This document shows positions 51,491 to 61,200 of a stretch of DNA of 64,000 nt, piece by piece (positions within the stretch are counted from its first letter, which is position 1; the number at the start of each line of letters is the position of its first letter). The notes below the pieces were generated by a model. The model was not told where the DNA came from. It searched no databases and saw nothing but the letters and a program-made list of their open reading frames with translations. Source of the stretch: Nitzschia sp. pyKryTriq1 (lineage: Eukaryota > Bacillariophyta > Bacillariophyceae > Bacillariales > Bacillariaceae); assembly GCA_956465555.1 (NCBI GenBank), contig OY101128.1, positions 1 through 64,000 on the forward strand. Direction: 5' to 3'. The translations under genes were made by a program, and so were the position numbers.

Positions 51491-53113
51491 CTATACATCA
51501 TCATCATTCTCGGGCAATGATGGTGATAATGGTCGTAGCTTGTAGACGAGAAGACCATAACCACCGTATCCCATATCAATCAAAGAGGACTCGGCATATT
51601 CATTGGATTCCACCACCAATACTCGTCGTCGATGGTGCGAATGCTGCTGCTGATCAATAGTAGTACTAGTACTACCAGCAGCAATAGTAGTAGTAGTAGT
51701 AGAAGAAAGAAGGGTCCCTCCATTCTTCGTGACGGCCTTGTACGCTGCCATGACTTCCTCGGGAATAGTAGTAGTACTACTACTCGTGCGACGATGATCA
51801 TGATTCTTCTTGTTGGTACTACTCGTGGTGGTGGTGGTGGTGGTGGTGGAAGCAGCAGCAGACTGTCTCAACATGCGACGATCTTCATTATCCTCATCAT
51901 CCTCATTTTCATTGTTGTTGTTGTTGTTGTCGGCATTGTTGTTACCATTGCCCCATCCAAAAGGTGGATCCGTAGCAGTAGTAGTGACGGAACTGTCGAC
52001 AGTAGTACTAGTAGTAGCAGCAGTAGTAGTAGCAGTCGTACTGTTGCCAACTTCACCATACAATTGTTTCAAGAATTCAAAGTTGGATGCCGATGGCTGT
52101 TGATTGCTTCGAGGACGACTCGTATAGTCCATACAATTGCCCATGTTGCGATTGTAAAAGTCTTCATCCCAATGAGGTCTAGAGGAAGATAGATGGATAG
52201 ATAGATAGATATTGGAAACAAGTAAGAGGGGAATGTGAGATATGCTGGAGGCGCCAGGGTCGTTTCTGAAAATACATAGTAGTAGTTGGTGGGGACTGGA
52301 GACCAACCTCGTGGTCATTCGAACTTACAATCCAAACCCATGACCAATTTCATGACACATGGTATACTGTCGTTGTGCGGATGAGGCTTGCGACAAGAAG
52401 AATTCATTCATCTTGGCCGTACTGGAATATATCCATTTCCGTTCCATATCGAGTAGCACGACATTCAATCCACGCCAATCCGTTTCTCCGTAATTGCCAT
52501 TGCAGACTTTGAGCAATCCATCCAACGGTTCACAGTCCACATCGACATCGACTCGCCGAGATGTCAATGTCAAAGTGTCCGGTTGACCGACATCCCAATC
52601 GGTCATGGCGATTTCAAACTCGGTTTGCCAATCGTCCGTCAACGCATTGAGTACCGTCAGTTCCAATCCAGCTTGATCGGGAGCATACCACCGATACGCA
52701 TCTTGAGGATTTTCCGGACTGACGGCTCCACCGTAGGGATCGGAATCGAAAAAGCCTTCAAAGTCGATATCGCCCAACACTGGTATTCCCGTCAAATCAT
52801 CATTTTTCAATACGCCCGTGGCGAAAAGAATGCCAAACATGCCACCGCCAAACAAAAGCAACAAGATGGATCCCACAATACACCGATTTTCAAGAAAGAA
52901 CGAAGAACACGGCGGTGACGACGATGACGACGACGATGATTCAGTATTGCTGTGGACCTTCTTGTCGTAATATTCATCGTCGCGGCTCTTTGTTGAATTC
53001 TTCTTGTTCTTGCTGCTGCTGCCGCCGCCGTTGCTGGAACAACGCGAATGTTGCGCTTCAATCGCTTGGAGCATGAGATCATCAATCTCTTTTTGAGAGT
53101 TTCGAACCTTCAT
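51491..53113 (-). CDS. Membrane-anchored metzincin (matrixin-like) protease
   Basis: Model: complement of join(51491..52178, 52329..53113), 490 residues, 150-nt GTAAGT...TCTAG intron, phase 2. A short Ser/Lys-rich N-tail precedes one membrane span (VGSILLLLFGGGMFGILFAT), giving a type II orientation. The catalytic domain contains RWYAPDQAGLELTVLNAL, DWDVGQPDTLTLTSRRVDVD, CNGNYGETDWRGLNVVLLD and QYTMCHEIGHGFGL|PHWDED. The splice exactly completes HExxHxxGxxH, the metzincin zinc motif, and NCMDYT is the Met-turn. The C-terminal part is a Ser/Thr/Asn low-complexity tract ending YGGYGLLVYKLRP. No Cys-switch propeptide (PRCGxPD) is visible, so latency control, if any, differs from animal MMPs. Confidence 0.88.
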
Positions 53114-55254
53114 GTTTATTGCTTATTTGTTGACTTCTGCTTTTGGGTGTGAGAGAAAGAAAGAAAGCTTGAGTTGTTGTTGTTGTTGTTGTAAAATACG
53201 ATCGTACTCGTAGTAGTATGCGTTGTGCTTTTATTTTGCGATTTGTGAGACGACGACCGATCGATCAGCTGCTATTTTTATTTTTTATGTTGTTTTGTGT
53301 GTGTACCGGTATGATTTCTGACGGAGGCTTGTACTGTAGTTTCCGTTGATCGGAATGTGGATGACGTCACATACGCTTGGCCAGCACGTGTTACCGTCTC
53401 TTTCTACGGGACTTGATCTTGACTTTACGGCTTGCCATTGGTTCCGACCAATTAGTCTCTATGTGTATGATAAGAAAGTGTGACATGTCAAACATATATT
53501 ATTATGCCTACTGGGGAGAAAGGAGCGACACCCGCCCGTTGGAGAAGCACCTGCTTGCCGGCTGGATTGGTCTTTCGTCTATCGTGCGAAAACTGAAAAT
53601 GATCATGAATGAATGAATGAATGAATGAATGTGAAGGAATCTCAATCGAATCATCATCATCATCATCATCATGATGTCTGTCTTCACGAGATCAATCGGA
53701 AAGTCTTCTTGGGCGGAGATCCAAGAATTAATCTTGGTGCGACGAATCTTGATCGAGGCATCATCATCATCATATTCTCGTCGAAGGAAGAAGTCATTAG
53801 TACTACTACTTGGCGGTGTCGATCTTTCTTTTTCTCGATCGTGTGGTGGTGGTCGTCTCGCTACTAGGTAGGGCTGCTGCTGCTGCTGCTGCCGCCTCCA
53901 ATGTATCATACAGCCCGAGACAAGAAGCAGGCCACGATATGATGCCCACTGTAGGATGAACAATAATAGTAGTACCTACTACTTATATTCTATCCATGAA
54001 TGAATGAATCCGACGAGGACAGGAGGACACTCCTGATCGAGGTGGTCGTGGGCCTAGCTACTAGTAGTAGTACAATGCATGACGATGCATCAATTCGGAT
54101 CACAGCCGCCGCGATGATGTAGTAGGAGTACTCTACTAGTAGATTCTGAACAAGATTCCCGCCAGCCAGCACCAGTCTATAGTACGAAGTACTTTTCGTA
54201 CTGTACTACTACGTACAGTAGTACTACTATCTGGATGATTATCATGATGCTTCGCTTGCGTCTGCTGGTGGTGGTGCGAGGACTACCATCTAGTAGTACT
54301 CTAGTACTAGTACTAGTACGAACATACATCCTCGGCACAAATAGTAGTCATAATTCAGTATAACAAGAATACCGCTTGTACTATACTACTGTAGTACTAC
54401 TAGGAGTAGTAAGGGAGAATAATAATAATAAGAGTACCGGTAGCGTCAATTCTTATTGTTGTATCGATCGATGACAGTACAGTCCAGCAGTATCTACTAG
54501 TAGTACTCGTACTAACGAAGATCACCATGACGATGGGCACTAACTACCAGTAGTACTAGAATAGAGACTACTCACGCTCTCTCTACTCTCGAGTCTACTC
54601 TACTACTGAAAGCTCTGCTGAAAGTATTCGTATGTACGGGTACATAGTAGTGTAGTACGAATTAGTCTACATACGACCCTGCTGGTATTCTTTGTTGTAC
54701 TGTAGTATTGCTTGCTGGCTTGCGACGAACAGTAGTAACACCGATGATTCAGGAAGCTCGTCTGGCGCGCAGAGTTTGGTAATTAAGAATACACACGAAA
54801 ATGCACCTAATAACGGTGAGTCCGGCGCGATATCCACATATCTCGATACCAGCAATATTTATCCGTTGTGGTATCGACGTAGAACATTGACATCTACAAC
54901 ACTGTAGAAATAATAATACTACCAATACCCACGAAAGAAAACACTCACGCAGTATTGCATACCGTACATACTAAAGTATGTACTCGCTTCTTTTCCTTCC
55001 TTTTTATCCCGCGCTTTGCTGCGATAACAAATAATGACCGCCCACATCATCACCTATCATCGATCATCAGGCAGCTAGCGTGACACTTTTATTCTTTCGT
55101 TCCGCTTGAGCAATAGTATTAGTGTGTGTGTGGTTTTTTGGTTCGACTATTGTTGCATCGTCCTGCCAACAATACAATACAATACAATACAATATACACC
55201 ATAACAACAACAACAACAACAACAACAAAAGAATATTTTAAAAAAGAGATCATC
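53114..55254. other. Intergenic, microsatellite-rich
   Basis: A 2.1-kb gap between divergent genes. Visible features are AATG/AATGA repeats (53605-53632, 53995-54008), CAT repeats (53650-53672), a GCT run (53877-53890) and very many TAGTAGTACTACT palindromic words between 53960 and 54620. Short ORFs at 53508-53963 and 54667-54907 have no recognised motif. It should contain the promoters of both flanking genes. Confidence 0.5.
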
Positions 55255-58200
55255 ATGGCAAAGTTATTACTAAAGGAGGCCAAAGAGGAGGTCGCTCGCT
55301 TGCGAGCTTTGGAGTCGACCTATACTCATGATTTTCCAGCCTATGATGGTTGTGATGGTGATGATGATATTGGTGATTCGATGATTCGAGCCCGAGAACT
55401 TTCCGAATGGCGATTTGCCTTTTCGAAAAAGTGGAACAACAAGAACTATGAAAAGGTAACGTCGGTCAAGATTATGGAGCAATATCCCGAAGTCAAAGAA
55501 TGGCACACACTTTTGGTCGTGCAAAAGAAATGTGTGAGCAATAAAGACTTTTGGCAACGGTATGATTATTGGTGTGGTGATGAAAAACGATGGATTCAAG
55601 AATTGCAACGACGAAAAGAAGCACAAGTCAAGAATCGACTCACCCTACTCAGCGTCAACAGCAACAAGAACAGCAACAACAAGACGGTCAAGCGATGGAG
55701 TGTTCCAGCAGCAGCAGCAGCAACATCATCGTCGTCGTCGTCGTCATCATCATCATCGGCCCCTGGTGGTAATACTTTTACGTCTACCACCACCACCACT
55801 TCTGCTGCTGCTCCTGTGGCTGCTGCTGCTGCTAATACTGCTGCTGTCACATCAACCAGCAAGGCGGCGGCGTCGGCGGCGTCACCCGTCGGATTGGGAT
55901 TGAAGGATCGATTGAAGCAATGGAATTCGGCAACAACAACAACGACGACGTTGTCGTCGTCGTCTTTTCGAAATCTCGAACCTACTACTACTACTACTAC
56001 TTCGAATGTTGATGTAGAGTCATTGTCTGTCAAAAAGGAGAAGAACCAGGAGAAGGCGTCAGTATTAGTAGTAGCACCATTATCGAGATTCAAGAAGAAA
56101 CCTACAGTCCATGTACCATCCGATGAAGAAAATGAGGACAAAGAAGACGAAGAAGCATCCATGATGATGACGAAGCCTCCTTCTTCTGGTTCGAATGTCA
56201 CACCCGTGTCAGTGGGACTGCCCGATCGTCTCGAACAATATCAGAATGCCATCATGATGACGACTCATCCTGCGTTATTGTCTCCATCGGCGGCGACTCC
56301 ACCATCCGTCGGAGTACCCGTCCGTTTGCAACGTTGGAGTCAAGCAGTAGCAGTGACGACTCCGCAACAACAACTGCCATTATCAGTGGTCGATCAACAA
56401 GAAGAAGAACCGTCAGTGTCTCCTCCCGCCAAACTTGTCACTACCGAATCGGGAAGTCCTTTGGGTATCGGATTGAAGGATCGTTTGAAACAATGGGACA
56501 AAGCGACCAGTGGCGCTACTGCTACTACTACCACTACTACTGCTCCCCATCCTCCTCTTCCAACTACAAGAAGTACAGGTACAGGGACAGGTACTACATC
56601 ATCACCGACACCGACTCGATCCATCCGATCGAGTACTGTTGTTGTTCGTGTTCCTGCTGCTCCTGCTATCGCTAGTAACAGTGCCTTGCAAGACGAGAGC
56701 ATGTCCAGCAGTCTGCATGCCAACAAGAAACCAGAAGATCTTCATGCCTCGTCGCAAACAACAAGTCTCAAGGATCGTATGAAGGCATGGGGCAATGCAT
56801 CGAGTCAGTCCTTTTGCAAGAAGAAGATCAATACGCCAATTATTAATCTCAACAACAAGGCTAGTCATGATGTGCCGCCAGCCTCTCCTGCTCCTATTAT
56901 GGATCGCAAGTCTGCTCGAGCCGAATCGGATCGACGACGCAAAGCCAAAGAGACGTACTTGGAGCCTCTTTCAAATACTACTACTAGTAGTAGTAGTGAC
57001 GCTCATGACTTTTGTTTGGAGTTTCGAAGAAACTTTAACCATCGAGCCCAGGCGCGTGCGGCCCAGCTACAAATGTTTCCGGATACAGTGGCTGTCCACT
57101 ATCGTTCCATGGTACCCAAAAAGGTTTCGGAAAAGGAATTCTGGGAACGATATTACTTTCGATGCGATGTGGATCGTATCATGGCGGAAGGACAAGGAGG
57201 AGTCTTTCACAAGAATCAAGATCACCACCACCACCACCAGAATGGCAATAATAATGATACTCAGAGTATGGTCTCTTCCATTACTCATGAATTCGAACCT
57301 ACCTCTTTCGAATCATCATCATTCCACTACCACAAGAAGCCACCTACTTCTATTGCTGTTCCTACAAACGTACCGCAACGACGTACCAGCGCTCCAGTGG
57401 GGCTCTATGGGGCGGCATCATCCACCCAGCTCAAGACGAGGACGATCCCCAAAGTGGAATTGCATTCTGCAGCAGTAGCCAAGGAGTCGTCGTCGTCGTC
57501 GTCGTCGTCGCACAAGAAACCGACTGCTGCTGCTCCCGAGGTAGTACCTTCGTCTCCTGCGAAAATATTTCAGTCGAGTCATACGAATGTCGCATCTACC
57601 AGCAAGAGAGCGTCCCTCAAAAAGACAATTGCCAATATCCACGATCTCGACAAGAAGAAGCCCAAGGAACATCATCGTCAATCAGTCCTGCCCAAGACAG
57701 AGCTTCAGGCACATATTACCGAAGAAGAGCAGCCCGAGATTGTCATTCCCGCAAGCGCCATTGAGCAAAAGGCATATTTGGTGTCCATGTACAAGTCCTT
57801 GGAAACTGTCACGGGAACGCCAACTCGACTTTCCATTGCTTCGCCGCCGCCACCACCATCATCAACATCATCGGCGGCGATGGAGCAAGTCCCTGACCAA
57901 GTCCGAAAACAATTGCTGTTTGATGAAGAAGGAGAAGTTCCGCAAGAAGTCTCGGAGGATCAGCCACTTGCCGAGTCTCTCGCCCAAGTAGAGGAAGTCA
58001 TCTCTAGTACTACTACACCGGAAGACTGTCAGCTAATCGAGCAACTTGCTGCTGATATGGATGATATTGTCGACAATACCGAGGGAGATATCAAATTGAT
58101 TGAAGGCAGCTCGGAAGACGCCCTTTCCTCTGATTCCTCCATTGTGCCAAAAGAGACTATGGTGGAGATGGCTTCCGAAGTCGAAGCGGTTGCTCAGGAG

Positions 58201-61200
58201 GAAATCACGACAACGGTTGCGCAAGAAGTCGCGGAGGATCGGCCACTTGCCGAGTCTCTTGCCGAAGTAGAGGAAGTCATCTCTAGTACTACTACACCGG
58301 AAGCCTGTCAGCTAATCGAGCAAATGGCTGCCGAAAAGGACGACAGTGTCAACGATACCGAGGGGGAAATCACAATGAATGATAACAGCTTGGAAGATAA
58401 CGCTCAACGTGGAGCGTCGGCATTCCAAGAGCATTTCGAAAACACCATCCCCTCTGATTCGCCAATTGCGCAAAGAGAGACTATGGTGGAGATGGCTTCA
58501 CCAGTCGAAGCAGTTTCTCTGGAGGAAATCACGACAACGAAGACTATTACTGACGATGTCGCCCCTGCGAAAGAATCCGATGTAACTGGGACCGAATCAG
58601 TTGTGGGCAAACCCGAGATGCAGTCTGACGACGACATTCCGGAAGATGAGAAAAGGCAGGACTTACATGAAAGCGAATGCCCTATCCTCGAAGAAGGTGA
58701 ACTCATGCAGTCAGTTATTGAAGCGGTCGTTATCAGCGAGCCTGGCATGCACGTAACAATGAGCGACTCCTCTGGACCTCCCGATGTTCAACTAGAAATC
58801 GGAGAAGCGCTGTCAATCCAAGATAACCAACAGCTCATGGACGAAGGATTGATTGAAAACGCAAAAGAGACAACTATATCTGTCGATGTAGCGATTCCGA
58901 CAGTTCAAGCGCTGTCATCTGATGTATCAGGAAACCCTCATGTAGAGGAACGCGTCATTACAGCAGCAACAGTTGAGACCACCGAGACCATCGATCTTGA
59001 AACTTCGGAAGATATTACCACCTTGATAGAAGTGGCACCTGCGCCAGCTCAAGTTCAACTTACGCTTTTGGACGACACAGAAGTAGACAGGGAAGATGAA
59101 GCCACCAATGATGAAGAACGTACGGACGGTACCGCTCCATTTGCCGCCGAAGATGCCCTTGAGCCGGCCCAACATCCGCCTGTTGTATCGGAAGTTTCTC
59201 AAGTAGACGAACGAGTCGTAATTGAAGAGGCTTCGATCGAGATCAACGAGCCCACCGATGTCGAACAAAATGCCGACGATACTAATCCCTTGGTAGAAGG
59301 GCAAGCAGAGCCAGCGCAAGTTGCACCTACTGTATCAGAAGATTCTCAAGTAGACGGACGACTCACTGAAGATGCGACACTCGAAATCGCCGAGCCCGCC
59401 GACGCTGAACGAGGAACGGAGGATACTACTCCCCTGGAAGAAGGGCAAGCAGAGCCAGCGCAAGCACAACTTACGCTTTTCGAAGGCACTCAAGTAGACA
59501 AACAAGACGAAGCCACCGATGATGAAGAAGATACAGAAGGTATCGTTCCATCTGTCAAAGTCTCATATGACTGTAAAGTCGGAGATCCAGTCAGTGAAGA
59601 GGGGAAACTCGAACTCGCCCAGCCCACCGATGTTGAACAAGATGTGGACGATACTGCAGGAGAAGCACCCGAGCAAGCCCACATTTTATCTACTGTATCG
59701 GAAGACACTCAAGCAGATGAACGTATCATCAAAGGCGAGCCCTTTAAAATCAAAAATGCCGATGCGACTCCTCCTCCTGTCCGAAGCCAAGAAAAGGAAG
59801 TAGCCAGTGGCATTTTGTCTTTGCAGTGCCAGTCAGTTCAAATTTCTGAGAAAAGAGAAGGATCTGTACATGACGAGCCGAACGGCTCTGTCCACTCTCA
59901 ACACGAGACAATTACTGAAACAAATGCTACGAGCGACCGAGCCAAGTATTCTCACGATGCCCATCTGGAAGAAACTTTGTGCGAAAAGGCAACGCTAATT
60001 CAAACTCAAGATTCAATCAAAGAACAGGCAAATGGGCAAGAAGGCTTGGATGAAGATATTGAGCATGCTGAGTCCGATCTCGTGGAAAACGTCGCGGATT
60101 TGGTCGAGGATCCTATAGTTCTTGAAGCTCAGTCCGAAAGTGCCCCGCAAGTGGAACCGCCAGCAACTGACCCTGCAAAAGAATCTGCCATCGACATGAT
60201 TCTGAATGAGACTCTTAGCCGAGACGAATCATATTATGTTCTAGCACCACAGCTGTCATCTTTACACGGGTCGGCTCTCGAGGAAATTCTAAACGAACAG
60301 CCAACTTTTGAAACGACTGATGAAGGTCTCAGCCTCCCAGTCCAGGAAACAACAGAAAGCCTATCGAATCAGGCCACCACGTGCGACGCAATCATTGCGC
60401 CGACTGCCGAGGCGGAATCACTTTGTAGCAATGTTCAATTGAGACAAGTCGGAGTCGAACTGGAGCAGGATCCAACGATCGAATTCCTTGATAGCGATGG
60501 TGAGGATGAGGATGAGGATTCTTCCAAAGAGGTCCTAATATTCGAAAACGATGTTGCAAGTTCGACTGATGAAGGTCTCAGCCTCCCAGTCCAGGAAACA
60601 ACAGAAAGCCTATCGAATCAGGCCACCACGGGCGACGCAATCATTGCGCCGACTGCCGAGGCGGAATCACTTTCTAGCAATGTTCAATTGAGACAAGTCG
60701 GAGTCGAACCTACTCTGGAGCAGGATCCAACGATCGAATTCCTTGATAGCGATGGTAAGGATGAGGATGAGGATTCTTCCAAAGAGGTCCTAATATCCGA
60801 AAACGATGTTGCAAGTTCGACTGATGAAGGTCTCAGCCTCCCAGTCCAGGAAACAACAGAAAGCCTATCGAATCAGGCCACCACGGGCGACGCAATCATT
60901 GCGCCGACTGCCGAGGCGGAATCACTTTCTAGCAATGTTCAATTGAGACAAGTCGGAGTCGAACTGGAGCAGGATCCAACGATCGAATTCCTTGATAGCG
61001 ATGGTGAGGATGAGGATGAGGATTCTTCCAAAGAGGTCCTAATATTCGAAAACGATGTTGCAAGTTCGACTGATGAAGGTCTCAGCCTCCCAGTCCAGGA
61101 AACAACAGAAAGCCTATCGAATCAGGCCACCACGGGCGACGCAATCATTGCGCCGACTGCCGAGGCGGAATCACTTTCTAGCAATGTTCAATTGAGACAA

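Noticed and set aside
51632-52192. Plus frames of 97-186 codons opposite the metalloprotease
   Set aside because: Antisense of the Ser/Thr/Asn low-complexity C-terminal region; simple-repeat composition only.
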